Positions 31,716 to 43,490 of a DNA stretch of 64,000 bases are shown here, piece by piece. Both the position numbers and the translations under genes were made by a program. How positions within the stretch are numbered: the stretch's first letter is position 1; the number at the start of each line of letters is the position of its first letter. Origin of the DNA: Eutypa lata (lineage: Eukaryota; Ascomycota; Sordariomycetes; Xylariales; Diatrypaceae); NCBI GenBank assembly GCA_022661535.1, contig JAKULF010000010.1:248001-312000 (forward strand), in the 5' to 3' direction. The notes under the pieces were generated by a model. It was not told where the DNA came from. It made no database searches and was given only the letters and a program-made list of their open reading frames with translations.

Positions 31716-34364
31716 ATGGCATCTCTCATTTCTCTTCCTAACGAGCTCGTTTTGAATATTGCTGAATGTCTTCCTAATTTGCCCGATTTGGCAGCTTTTG
31801 CCAGAACTACCAGCTTACACCGTGCCGTCCTACACCGCGCCTTGTGTGCTCGTTCAGCCGCATCGCCCCGTAAGACCATTCTGTTCTGGGCCGCAGCCCA
31901 CAATCAGATACATTCATTGAGGCTGGCTTTGGATGCAGGTGCAGACCCAAATTGGATTTGGCGTTCCAGGCAGGACGACGCACTTTCCGAATCATATCGA
32001 GGCTACCATGATGCAGACTATCCTAAAGACTATTATTCCAAAGACGGAGTGCAAAATGCTGCTAAAGACGAAACGAAACATGCTGAATGCAAGACTAAAC
32101 CTCCGAACAGCGTGTATTTCTGGTCTGCGATAGACATCGCTGCGTACAAAGGCCACGACCAGATTCTAGAACTGCTGCTGGCAAGAGGCGGAAATCCGGA
32201 CTGGGCTCCCGTATGCAAATTCGACGTGGTGGCTGGACCACCACTGTACTTAGCTATCACCCAACACCATCTATCTACAACGGAACTTCTATTACGCAAC
32301 GGGGCGTCGGTTCACCTCCAATGGGCCTACCCCATTTTCTGGGATAAACATGGATCCCAGGAGTGTCTCGCTGGCATCACCGCATTGGCTGTTGCTTGTA
32401 AATTCGGGTCTCTCCCTATCGCGCAGCTGCTCTTGCGACAAGGGTATCAAACAGACATCGACGTTCAGGACAGCAGAGGTCGTGCAGCTATCACATACGC
32501 TTTCGTGCACGAAAACTGGTGGTGTTTCGACTGGCTGCTGTTTGTTGGTGCGGACATAAACGGCGGGTCGGCTGCCGAATCACTGCTCCTTTACGCGTGC
32601 AAAATCGGGAATTTTAAAGATGCGTGTCGTTTGGTTGATCTAGGCGCTGACCCTAACGTTAGAGACCTGCGGCAGACGAATGACCCGGCTTGCATTTGGT
32701 ATCCCCCTTTACACATTGTCTGTTGCCGACCATGGTCGAACATGACTAACAAGATGAAATTTGGGTTGCCGTTGATGCGCAGACTCATCGAGAAGGGAGC
32801 CGACCTGGACGCTCATGAATATCCGCACTGGGGAGCGGACAGCAAGGAGGCCGCAACACCGCTTGGCCTTGCGGTACTTCAAAACAATGTTTCCGCGGCG
32901 GAGTATCTCATCAGCAAAGGTGCAAGGCTGAACGTCCCCCTCAAAGGTCACGCTTCTATCTTGCTAGCAGCATGTGACGAGGTGAAACTGAACTTGGAAT
33001 GCATCAGCTTGTTGCTCAAGGCAGGAGCAAATCTCCAAGAACTGACCTCACATGACTTAGCATGGTTCCTACGGGATGTTTGCTCGAAACCGCCGGATAC
33101 ACCTCAAAAAATCGAGTTTATTGAGGCTCTTCTCGATCACTGCCCGAAACTAGAGATTGATGAGCAATTAGGCTCTGCAATATTAGGGGTGTTCAGGGTA
33201 GGGGATTCGGCAGCAGCCGAATTGCTTTCCTGGCGATGGAACCCATCTATAAGACTCAGCATTGGAGACTGTTTTAAAGCACTACTTCGTATACCGAATG
33301 TGGAGTCGTTAACAACTCTGATGAGGCTGGATCAACGCAACGAACTCTGTATGGATTCCTCATCAGTGTATCAAATACTCGAAGCATTGGAGACTTTTTC
33401 GCAGCAGGAGCCCGAGCCAGCCGTTCCTCGTCCAGAAATTCTTGAGCCACTGATCGAAAAAGGCGCTCGCTGTGATTATACAGACGAGTCTGGTCGCACG
33501 GCTCTCACTTATGCTCTTGCTCAAAAGTGCACTCCAGACCTAGTGCGCAAGCTATTAAGACAGGGTGCTGACCCTAACAAAGGTCGAAGCCTAGATCAAA
33601 CACCATTGGCATTGGCATTTCGTCAGACCGAGGAAGAGAGCCTTTTCGAATGTCTGAAGGTACTCCTTGATGCCGGTGCCAGAGGCATCCACCAGACGTT
33701 CTCAGGCGATGGTGACAGCGTTTTCCTGTACGCAATCCGAAGACTCCCAGGGTCACCACAGATCATTGATCTTCTCCTGTATCATGAGCCTCTGCAGCCC
33801 GATCGATTAATATATGTGAACAAAGTAGTTGACACAGCATTCCAGTTTGGGAAGCGTCACGTCATTAAAGCTCTTCTGCGCCATCCCTGGGGCAATGAAC
33901 TCCGTGCCTCTATACGCACAAATGCGAACAGGTACTTACATATACTGCTGAATTACCTGTCGACGGTAGATGGCAGCTTCAAGGAAGCGAAAGTGGCAGA
34001 CGTGCTAGATGTGTTTGCGTGTATGACTTTGCTCCTCGGCCATGGTGCGGGATTCTGGTCCCAGGATATGGTAGGAGACGGATGGGATAAGCTCGGAGTT
34101 ATCGCAGGCCGTCGTGACGATCCAAGTGCTCGAGGGTTGGCCTATTGTTTCTGTCAGCAATTCCAGTGGTTATACCCCTCTTCACCTGGATCCCAACGTC
34201 CGAGCATCATAATTCTCTCCAAAAACGTCTATGTTGACCACCTCAACCCTTCTTACACCCTACGAACCATCGGAGAAAATTATGCCGAACTCCTTCCAGA
34301 TGTTATTGGGAATTACCATATCACTCATTTGCCTTCTGTACACTTTTCATGGCACGGTTGTTAG
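31716..34364 (+). CDS. F-box and ankyrin-repeat protein
   Basis: A single-exon 882 aa frame. Residues about 3-45 (LISLPNELVLNIAECLPNLPDLAAF) form an F-box, the Skp1-binding motif of SCF ubiquitin ligase receptors. Ankyrin repeats begin near residue 54 (ILFWAAAHNQIHSLRLALDAGADPN) and continue in degenerate form along most of the protein, for example VLQNNVSAAEYLISKGARLN and ALAQKCTPDLVRKLLRQGADPN. Ankyrin stacks are protein-binding surfaces, so this would be a substrate adaptor. The length and number of repeats are normal for this expanded filamentous-fungal class. CAND1, encoded elsewhere in the window, is the exchange factor for such SCF receptors. There is no signal peptide and no introns. 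The substrate cannot be inferred. Confidence 0.88.
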   Translation: MASLISLPNELVLNIAECLPNLPDLAAFARTTSLHRAVLHRALCARSAASPRKTILFWAAAHNQIHSLRLALDAGADPNWIWRSRQDDALSESYRGYHDADYPKDYYSKDGVQNAAKDETKHAECKTKPPNSVYFWSAIDIAAYKGHDQILELLLARGGNPDWAPVCKFDVVAGPPLYLAITQHHLSTTELLLRNGASVHLQWAYPIFWDKHGSQECLAGITALAVACKFGSLPIAQLLLRQGYQTDIDVQDSRGRAAITYAFVHENWWCFDWLLFVGADINGGSAAESLLLYACKIGNFKDACRLVDLGADPNVRDLRQTNDPACIWYPPLHIVCCRPWSNMTNKMKFGLPLMRRLIEKGADLDAHEYPHWGADSKEAATPLGLAVLQNNVSAAEYLISKGARLNVPLKGHASILLAACDEVKLNLECISLLLKAGANLQELTSHDLAWFLRDVCSKPPDTPQKIEFIEALLDHCPKLEIDEQLGSAILGVFRVGDSAAAELLSWRWNPSIRLSIGDCFKALLRIPNVESLTTLMRLDQRNELCMDSSSVYQILEALETFSQQEPEPAVPRPEILEPLIEKGARCDYTDESGRTALTYALAQKCTPDLVRKLLRQGADPNKGRSLDQTPLALAFRQTEEESLFECLKVLLDAGARGIHQTFSGDGDSVFLYAIRRLPGSPQIIDLLLYHEPLQPDRLIYVNKVVDTAFQFGKRHVIKALLRHPWGNELRASIRTNANRYLHILLNYLSTVDGSFKEAKVADVLDVFACMTLLLGHGAGFWSQDMVGDGWDKLGVIAGRRDDPSARGLAYCFCQQFQWLYPSSPGSQRPSIIILSKNVYVDHLNPSYTLRTIGENYAELLPDVIGNYHITHLPSVHFSWHGC

Positions 34365-34684
34365 TTGTCTATCGTACAACATGGTGTTTGTCTTTCATCG
34401 TATGATAGGCCCCCGGTCAGACGGTCCTATACTACCTAGGAATCCAACTCCTGAGACTGTCTCTTTTCAGCATTTATATCGAAACCCCTATAATATTACT
34501 GGGTTAGTATCCTCATTTACCCCTTTCCCAAACCGTCATCACACACACATTTATGTGTACTGACTACGTTTTGTCACCGCATCAGATATTAGCTAGTTCT
34601 TAACACGAACTCAACAACTTTATTATAAAAGTCCATATTATAGCGTACTTTTCAATACCACATGCGGTCTGTGACCCTTTTTTT
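34365..34684. other. convergent intergenic region
   Basis: About 320 bp between the ankyrin-protein gene and the mannosidase gene, whose stop is at 34685. It is AT-rich with no gene. Confidence 0.6.
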
Positions 34685-37569
34685 TCAATTGTTGAATAGG
34701 CTTGTTTCCAAATGTCCAGGACTCGGAGGCACTTCGCCTGACTCCCAAATCTTTGGCTCATCCCCTACAGTGAATTCGATCGTGCCGCCACTGACCATGA
34801 TATCATCGTGATTAAACCACTGTAACACTCGAAGTCAACAATCACTCGTACAAGTAATTTGGTGGGGGGACCTAAAGGGGCTCAAAATGCATTTCAATCG
34901 GCCATTCATGCAGCCCAGAACATCCACATCAAAATTTTAATAAAGGAAAACAGGCAAAAGGGGCAAAGGACAATGAATCACTTACGTTCTCGCTCCATTC
35001 CTGCCCATTGATCTTCACCGACTGCACATAATACCCCGTGTGACCCAAGCTTGGCGCATCCCCGTTGCTAGTGATCCTCAGTGTTGCGTTGCCGTTGATC
35101 GTCATGTTGATGTCGGTAAACCACGGTGACTCGATGAGGTAGACGGGCTGTGTGACAATCGGGTATATACCGAGCATATGCCATACAAGCCATGAGTTCA
35201 GCGCCCCCGCATCACTGTTTCCGGGTAGACCATACATATCGTCGTGGAAATACTGGTTTGCTAATAGCCGCGATTGGTTGACTGACTTGTACTGCTTGTT
35301 GATGTAGTTGTAGTGGTATGGTGTCGCAAAATCGGGCTCGTTCCTGAATGGTTTTTTCCTTTTAGACACTCCTACAATGAAGTCAGATGATAACATGAGG
35401 AAGGTTCTTACCCGATGTTCATGATGGAAGTGATGGCCGCCCCGTTAGCCCCGAGGTTCTGCTGACTCGTATTGGGTTGGAACTTCAAGAAGAATCAGCA
35501 CTCATCTCCCCCCTTCTGCTAAACATCAAGGCCATACGTACAATATAATCCAGCCGGCGTTCGAACTCAGCTTCTCCGCCCATAAGTTCAATCACAGTCT
35601 GCATATCATGGGGGATATTGAAAGAATACTCCCACGGCGTCGCCTCGTACGTGATGGACCTCCACGAGCAATCCCCGCACTGCGCGGGATTGTAGCCTTC
35701 GCCGTCCCACTCGCCGCTCGAGTTCCTCGGCGTCAGAAACCCCCGGAACCCGACGCTCTCGACGTCCGGGTTCCAGATCCGCTGCCAGCCCGCCGACCGG
35801 TTACGGTATTTGCCCGCGTCCGAGGGCGCTTCCCCGGCTGCCACGACGCTCAGCGCGTAGTCGTTCGCCGAATACTCGACTGTTCGGGAGATACACCGCG
35901 TGCTGTCCGTCGACACGTACCCCAGCTTCTTCCAGTCGTCTAGCGCGCCGCGGCCCTCCTTTACGCTGGCCGAGGGATCTAGCACCGTGAAGGTGTTGTA
36001 GGGCGTCACTTCGGCGTTCTTTACCATGGCCTGGTATCCTGCTGCCCAGTCGATGGCTCCGCGGAGTCCCTTAACTGTGCGCGTATTAATAACCTGTTGT
36101 TTTTAAGAATGCTTTTATACATACCATACGCATCTGCAAGAACATTGTCCGCATCACTGCCACCTTGAACAAGACCGTTCCAGTTTCCAGACCGAGTGTC
36201 AGGCATGTAGCCGTCGTGTCGCCATATATCAATCAGTGACCGAATTTGGCTCTCATAAGCCTCAGGCTGGATGAGATGGTACAAGCTCACGGTACAACGG
36301 AAGGTGTCCCACAGGGCATAGAAGTCGTCCCAGGACGGTTCCTCCGATTCCCAAAGCGGGTTCTCACCCGTCCGGTCCGAGGGCATGAGATGCATGAAGT
36401 ACAGCGAAGAGTACAGCAGCACGAGATTCGTCCGGTTGGCAGATTCATCAGTGGGGACTTGGATTCGACTGAAGACGTCTCTGTTCCACTCCTCGACTGC
36501 AGCCGTCACGGTGTCGTTCAGATCCCATGAGGGGATCTCGCTATCTTTGAAGCCGCACGCTTTCTCCGTCGAGATGAGCGATATCCCGACGCGGGACTTC
36601 ACCTGGTTGCCCTCCTCCGAGCTAAAGCTGAAAACGGCGCCCACGCGATCGTTCATAGGGCCCGACGTTTCTGCGTTGATGCTTTCTGCGCTGAAGACCG
36701 CTTGCCCGACGGGCCCGTTACTGAACGTGTGGTACCGCGACATCGGATCCGTGTTTCTGCCCCGAAACGTGCGAGCCTGCTGGGGCTCCGAGTCGAACTC
36801 GCCGCAGAAATACACGGTAAACGGCGCGCCTTGACCAAAGCCACCGCCGGTGGTCGTGAATCCGGTGTACTGAGCTCCATCGACCGCGATCTCACCCCCG
36901 AGGAACATCTGACTGCTATGATCATCCCCGGGCGCGGGGATGTAGTGCGACACATCAACCAGGACATGCTTCTCGCCATCCTCGGGAAACGAATACCGAA
37001 CGATGCCAGCGTGCCGCGCCGCAGAGAGCTCAACCGCAATGCCGTTCTCAAACTCCGTCGCGTAGTACCCCACGCGGGCGGTGTCGTCCCCGAAGCGCCG
37101 TTGCCAATACGTCGTGTTGTCGAGAATGTTCACTGGGTCCTCGACGGTGGTGAGCGGCATCTGGGCCACGACGCCGTATTTCGGCGCACCGCCCGTGCCG
37201 TGCTCGTGCATCATGCTGATGCCGGTGACTAGGCCCTCCGGCGTCCAGCCCCCGTTCAGCTGCGCGAACGAGACATTCTGCTCCCAAGTGTCGATGCCCA
37301 TCTTTACGACGCCGAAGGGCAGGGCGCCGCCGACGAAGATGTCACCGCCTCCGACTGGAATCGAGGTTTTTTTAGTTTCACTGGGCGGGGATGGATGGTC
37401 GGGGAAATGAAAATGAGATTTGAATTGACTTACAGGCTAGTCCTTCGAACGGCCCTAGGCCGCCGATGAAGGGGTTCACATATTGTGAGTAATCTACTTG
37501 CCCGAGCGAGGCTGCGGACTGCGCCAGCAGGATCGTTGCTGATAGAAGTGAATGGGATGAACGTCGCAT
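34685..37569 (-). CDS. secreted GH92 alpha-mannosidase
   Basis: Six predicted exons on the minus strand: 37569-37434, 37354-36125, 36074-35542, 35482-35412, 35343-34986 and 34819-34685, giving about 820 aa. All junctions restore family sequence. The start is placed at the MRRSSHSLL methionine because it opens a good signal peptide (cleavage near SLGQ); the frame is open 15 codons further upstream. GH92 enzymes are calcium-dependent exo-acting alpha-mannosidases, mostly alpha-1,2. Diagnostic blocks are VNPFIGGLGPFEG with GGGDIF, PLTTVEDPVNI, WDTFRCTVSLYHLIQP, DGYMPDTRSGNWNGLVQGGSDADNVLADAYVKG, ATPWEYSFNIPHD, and GLPGNSDAGALNSWLVWHMLGIYPI with the catalytic Asp. The final 45 codons (WFNHDDIMVSGG...) are a separate exon. 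It probably trims mannans or glycoproteins outside the cell. Confidence 0.93.
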
Positions 37570-40500
37570 TTTAATCGATAAGTGATCTTGAGTCCTTCTT
37601 TCAATGACTGCCAATGAAGCAAGAACTCTTACGAATGGATATAATCAGGATAACAATCTAAACATGGTGAAACCGCCCATTATAACCTTAATGTAAGCTG
37701 ACGACATATCCAACCAAGCAAGGCTCTCCGCAGGCTCAGTCGCAGCATCATACATAGCCTCCACACAGCAATTTGCCCCCTCATCCGAGTCCCTGGTACA
37801 ATGCATAAGTATGTAGAATAAGTAGGTAGCACGAGCCTTCCCCAGGGTTTTCGACTGCCGATCTCCGGCATATCAGACTGCGCATAGCCGCAGATCGATG
37901 CAAAACCCCGCGCGAAGCTTACTTAAAGAGGGGGAGGCCTAAAGGTATCATGATTTGCGAACGGTGCCAAGAGTATGTTCCCAAGAAAAGAGTAAACATG
38001 CATAACTGGTTGCCGGGCCCAAGCTCGTGAACCCGGTTTCCTCGGTATAGATATCCCCGGATCTCCAATGACGCATAGTGCCCTTATTTCTCTACGCCAA
38101 GAAGATAACGGTCGGACGTCCGAATACAGCGAATGTTCTGTGCGAATGATGAAAATGTGCAAGAATTTTGGCTATCTTTTAGACTAGTTCATATCAACTC
38201 TCCTTTTCTCGAAACAATTCAAAGACGTCTAAGTTAATTCGGGAGACACAAATCTATCACCGTCTGAACCCCGGCACCGACCTCGGCGGTGTCCCGCCCG
38301 CTCGCTCCCGCCCATTCCCGGGATCCGGGACCCACCTACCACAAATTGGGAAGACGGTATGGTATCTATGCACTATGTGGCCGTCGTTTGACGGAAGGGG
38401 AATGTGAGCGAGGCCTACGTGTACGAAAGAAAATGTCTTAGCCCGCACGCAGTACAATCTCAGCTTATACGCGGTGCGTAAGTCGCACGTGATTTCGTGA
38501 ATATGAAGGGTCTATGAGGAAGACGTGAGAGCTCGCGGAATAAGCAGACTTCCTTTTGTGCGACAGAAGACCGGGGAAGGTCTACACCATGGATCTAGTG
38601 ATAAGTGATACAAGCTTGTTTTATGTGTTACTATTTAGCTTTGTGTATTGCTTGTCCAGATTGAGATGTGGCTATACATTTCGAACTGTAGAGGCGGTGG
38701 AAGGAGTCTGGCGGCATCGGGCTTTCCCTTTATATTATGAGTTATAAAATGAGGTAGAGAATCGAACTCGGTTTGTCACTTGGCTAGATATCCATCCTGA
38801 ATTATGCTAGTCACCTGTGAAAAAGGGAGTTTTCACCCCGTGCTCCGGATGAAGTAAGAAGATGTATAGTGAGTGGATGTTGAAATGCAGCGACATTAAA
38901 TGATTCTAATCCAAGAAAACCTAGTTGCGTTATTAACTTGCTTACAACAAACTTGAAAAACACTGATTGAGCATTGACCGGGTAGACGTCAAATTAGACC
39001 ATATTAAGCAACCCATTCGTATCATCTGAATAAAGAACCATATACGGACATGTTGCTTACTTTCATCTCCGGATTTGCATATTAAGATTTAAGTTCAACG
39101 CCTCACAGCGAGACGAGCCATGCAGTGTAACGTATATCCGCCACAGAAACAATACATAAACAAGCTTTTTACTTGTGTGCGGACCACGCCTGTCTCAGGA
39201 GTTGAAGATGCCCGATCCGGCAACCGAAGCAGTGCGTGCGAATCTCCCATTTCCGCACCAGCCCAGGCAAAGAAATAAAAAAGATCATGCCATGTGTTTG
39301 CTGTCACAGCCATGTCGCGGGAGCTCGCATGCGCAGAACTTTCGGTGAGCTGGGGGACGGCCTACTTAGTTATCCTTAAATCTCTGTGTCCATGTATACA
39401 GGAAGGATGTTGCCGGCAGGTTTTTGGTTGTGATTGATGATTAACAACGCATGATACGAGAAAGCTCCTCCTCGCGCGTGGAACACACAGGCATGGAGAA
39501 TGGCGGTCGGCGATGCATTATGTTTCATCTCTGTGGTTGTCGAAAAGGCATATAACAATTATGTACTATATAGTTGAGAATAATTATCATATTGACATGA
39601 GTGATTTAGAAGCAGACTAAACACACGTGCTAATTGTCTCTTTTCGAATATTTCTTCAAATAGCGGCCAAGTGCTCTTTTGCGGGTTGTTTTAGGAAAGT
39701 ATTGCGACCCGATACGTCGGGACGGTGGGTGGTCGGTCGGTGGCACAACATAGCAGTGTGTTGACGATTTCCTATCTAGGAAAAGGGGACGACATCGTAT
39801 TGCTTATTCTCGCTGGCTAGTGGATCTCCATAAAGGAATGCATAGGCTTATGCCAAGACTCTTTCTAATAATTTGAAAAGTGAGCATTGCGGCACGGTCC
39901 GGGTTAACACGGCCGCAACGTGAACATGTCTCGAATCTTATCGTGAGAAAAAAAAACCATGCGAGCTACGAGACAGTATCCCAGCGGTAAACTTCAAGGG
40001 AATGCTATAGGTGTCTCATCGCCAACTTATAACTTCTGCGAGTACTTATCACATTCCAATCGCTTGCTTGACGCCATACATGGCCCACCTAAATAGGGTA
40101 TACTACTACTACTAACTACATAGTAATCCGGCACATTCGGTTCGGTATGCAAGCGGCGTATAACCATCGCCAAGGTTGGTGGCTTGAGCCAGCTCGGAGC
40201 TAATGCAATCGTAAGACGATAGCTGAAAAGAAAATCACCACCAAGGTCCCAAATAGCTCTTCTGACGTGTTTGCTTGGGAGATAAGATCCACATCCTAGG
40301 CAATCTTCACCCATGCAGGTGAGGCATCTTAACCCTCTCTCTCTCTCTCCCTCTCTCTCTAAAATAGCCCAACTAACTAGATATGCCCGCGCCGCTCCTT
40401 CTCGTGTGCAACGCGATGATCTTAATTTGCGCTACACAGTCCTGCGTTGTTGTGTCGGCGCCTGTTATACGAGCACAACATTCTGCTTCCCCCCTAATCT

Positions 40501-40730
40501 GCCCTATAGATACCATGGACGATCTCTCGGGTTCTGTGTGAGGCCCACCCCCCTCGCGGCCTCGCACGATATCCCATTCACTCGCTTAGATCTGTGCTGT
40601 GCTAACGACCCCGAGCATTGCGACTCCCCCGCTGAACTGCTATTACCTGGACTCCGCACACCGTTTGAGTGTGGTTACTGGGAGACCCTATCATCGAAGA
40701 AGACGCCGATCTCAGTTTCAGGTTGATACG
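37570..40730. other. long intergenic region, no gene seen
   Basis: Just over 3 kb with no supported gene. Short open frames (up to 137 codons, at the right edge) have no domains. It includes the divergent promoters of the mannosidase (minus) and the second GMC gene (plus). A CT-dinucleotide tract is listed separately. No tRNA-like box pair was convincing. Confidence 0.5.
40334..40360. repeat. CT dinucleotide tract
   Basis: A pyrimidine (CT)n run with one interruption, about 370 bp upstream of the second GMC oxidoreductase start. CT-rich tracts are common in fungal promoters. Confidence 0.85.
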
Positions 40731-42458
40731 ATGGCGCTTCCGGCAGTGTGGGATTTCATTGTCGTCGGGGGAGGCATAGCCGGCACCGTGATCTCCAGTC
40801 GTCTGCATCAGTACAACAGCTCCCTCCAGATACTGATGATCGAGGCCGGGTCGGATGCAAGTGGCCGCGCCGATCTCCTGTATCCCAACACGACTAATGA
40901 TGCTTATCATCAGTTCACTTGGGACTACGCGTCAGTGCCCCAGGTGAACATGGATAATCGAGTAATTGATCAGCCAGCCGGGCGTGGGATCGGAGGGGGC
41001 TCTATCACAAATGGCTGTGAGTACCATCAAAGCCCATACTTATTGATATGCCCGACTAACACTAGACAAGGTCGATGGTTCAGAGGTGACATCGCCGATT
41101 ACAATGAATGGGCCGACCTTGTCGGGGATGATCGATGGGGCTACGACAGCATGCTCCCGTACTTCAGGATGAGCGAGCAGTGGTTCAGCGAGACGGAGAA
41201 TGAGGAGCAGCACGGCCACGACGGCCCCATCTACGTGACCACGCCAAGTAACATGAACCGAACCTACCCGCTCTCGGATGAGGTCGAAAGCTCCTGGAAG
41301 ACGCTAGGCGTCCCGGAGCATCCCTACTACGACATGAACGCGGGAAACAATCTCGGCCTCGGAGAGCTGAACGAAAACCGCATCGAGGGCCGCCGCCAGA
41401 TCGCAAACACCAGGTACTCGCTCGAGGGCGTGACGGTCCTCACGGAAACGATGGTAGCCGAGATCGTGCTCGACACGAGCGGTGCCGCGCCCCGCGCCAC
41501 GGGCGTCGAGCTCCGGAACGGGACGCAGTTCTCCGCCCGGGAAGTCATCCTGTCCGCGGGCGCGTACCGCTCGCCGCAGATCCTCATGCTCTCCGGGATC
41601 GGGCCGTCGGACCAGCTCACCGAGCACGGGATCCGGGTGCACGTCGACGCGGCAGACGTAGGCCAGCACTTCCGGGACCACTTCCAGCTGGTCCTGAACT
41701 GGCGCCTGCGGGACCCATCGCAGGGGTACGCGATCGGGTCCTCGAACCCGCTCTTCTCGGAACCGCAGTACGGCCTCGGCTCGCACATCAGCTGGGTGAC
41801 GTCCACGGTCGGGCCGCGCGAAGGCCTCATATCCGCGATCGAAGCCGACGAGGGCGCGGCCCCGGACCCGGACTCGCACTACCTCCTGCGCACGCCGCAG
41901 GCCTCGATGGAGACGCTCGTCGACTACGAGGCGAACCCGAACGTGCCCGGGGGCGGCGGCACGGTCGCCGTGGACGGGACGCACATCTCGAGCGTGATGG
42001 TGGGGCTGAAGCCGACGTCGCGGGGCTCGGTCCGGCTGCGCTCCGCCGACATCGACGACTACCCCCTCGTCGACCCGAATTACTTCGCCACGGCCGTCGA
42101 CCGCTGGGCCTGGCGCGAGGGCGTCCGCGATATCGTGGAGCTGATGACCGGCGACACGGCGCTCGGGCGCGATATCATCGAAGGCGAGACGCCGCCGCCG
42201 GGGGCGCGCGCCCTCACCACCCAGGACGCCGACGCCGACATCGAGGCGAGGGTCCGCGCCGCGGGTTACAACACGTACCATCCCATGGGGTCGTGCTCGA
42301 TGGGGAGGGTGGTCGATCCCGATTTGCGCGTCATTGGGGTTGAGGGCTTGCGCGTGGTCGATGCGTCTGTCATCCCCATCGCGATTGGTGCCCATACGCA
42401 GGCCCCGGTTTATGCCCTGGCTGAGCATGCTGCTGCGCTTATTGCTGGGGAGGCTTGA
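40731..42458 (+). CDS. GC-rich GMC oxidoreductase without signal peptide
   Basis: Predicted exons are 40731-41016 and 41071-42458, giving about 557 aa. The 54 bp intron (GTGAGT donor, GACTAAC branch, GACAAG acceptor) is a multiple of three and has no stop, so the unspliced frame is also open; splicing gives NGCRWFRGD, which fits the family better. The FAD motif FIVVGGGIAGTVISSRL is close to the N-terminus, with E in IEAG, then GRGIGGGSITNG, the ILSAGAYRSPQILMLSGIG signature, and the active-site pair in NTYHPMGSCSMG and IGAHTQAPVYALAE. It resembles aryl-alcohol oxidase/choline dehydrogenase-type members. The first residues (MALPAVWDF) are not a secretion signal, unlike the other GMC enzyme in this window. 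Exon 2 is markedly GC-rich against AT-rich flanks. Intracellular action is inferred. Confidence 0.9.
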   Translation: MALPAVWDFIVVGGGIAGTVISSRLHQYNSSLQILMIEAGSDASGRADLLYPNTTNDAYHQFTWDYASVPQVNMDNRVIDQPAGRGIGGGSITNGCEYHQSPYLLICPTNTRQGRWFRGDIADYNEWADLVGDDRWGYDSMLPYFRMSEQWFSETENEEQHGHDGPIYVTTPSNMNRTYPLSDEVESSWKTLGVPEHPYYDMNAGNNLGLGELNENRIEGRRQIANTRYSLEGVTVLTETMVAEIVLDTSGAAPRATGVELRNGTQFSAREVILSAGAYRSPQILMLSGIGPSDQLTEHGIRVHVDAADVGQHFRDHFQLVLNWRLRDPSQGYAIGSSNPLFSEPQYGLGSHISWVTSTVGPREGLISAIEADEGAAPDPDSHYLLRTPQASMETLVDYEANPNVPGGGGTVAVDGTHISSVMVGLKPTSRGSVRLRSADIDDYPLVDPNYFATAVDRWAWREGVRDIVELMTGDTALGRDIIEGETPPPGARALTTQDADADIEARVRAAGYNTYHPMGSCSMGRVVDPDLRVIGVEGLRVVDASVIPIAIGAHTQAPVYALAEHAAALIAGEA

Positions 42459-43458
42459 TTTCGGTCGCTTAAGGTAGGCATGGAACTAAAGTTTAGGGGT
42501 AATGTCTTCGTCTTAATGCGCTCACCGAGTGACGGTCGTCGTCGTCGGTGTGCATGACTACGTCTAATATTAATGTCTACATACGTGCATACTATAGTCC
42601 TAGATAGATATTCCCTATGTTGGCTCGATCTGGGTGGAAGATATTTAATGCGATTGGGTGTCCTGGCGTTGTTGGGTTGGTGGCTATTTTGAAGCATGTA
42701 GATGGAGTGAGGTTTCATGTAGAAAAGGGGGTTAATACCTTGGGAGAACACATACACGAGCATGCATAACGACATAGAAGAAGGTCTTTGATCGGGAACG
42801 CAAGGGCTACCAATTGATATCGTGGCTATCCCTATGCTAATGTATTTACCCTTTTACGCTTATGATCTTCACGATTGCACTTACGACCTCAATATTAAAA
42901 TATGCGATTGAAATATATCTCCATCTCCATCACTCCAAATCGAGAGCTCGGCATTGTAAGCCGATATATGCTAGTTATCGCTATCTCAAACATCCCGCGC
43001 CCTTCATTAATTAGGCTATCTTCCAAGAGAAGTACTTCGTAGAAGCAACGATAAAGTTGAAGAGATGGTAATCTGATCACTTCATGCAAGCCCCCCACTG
43101 TCACACGAACCTCTAAAAATTGACGCGACATTGCATCACCGTTCCAGCGACCCAACCAAAAACAATATTTTCGTTAATTTGCCAATGCAACAACTAGCAA
43201 ATAGCAGAGATCAATTGCTGTTGTCTTTTTGCTTTCGTTGGACTGGACTAAACCAGACATATCTCCCGATATGATATATCACACATAACTTATCAGCTAG
43301 TTACCATGACGAAAGCGAACTTGGTGCGACTGCGAAAGGATGATGGGGTGGGTGGTGTTGTGCGATCCTACGTTCCCCTCCTGGATTGGGAATGCCATTC
43401 AGAGGAGCCGCAAATTAGAGGTCGACAAATCGGGGGAATGAACGGCATGGATGTGACG

Positions 43459-43490
43459 AACCAAACAACCAACCAACCAACCAACCAACC
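43459..43490. repeat. AACC tetranucleotide repeat
   Basis: An (AACC)n run of about eight units is followed 10 bp later by GGTTGGTT, so the two can pair as a hairpin on either strand. Confidence 0.9.

Noticed and set aside
41304..42428. 374-codon open frame on the minus strand opposite the second GMC gene
   Set aside because: It is an antisense shadow caused by high GC at third positions. Its composition is Arg/Val/Gly/Asp-biased and it has no domain, while the plus strand carries clear GMC motifs.
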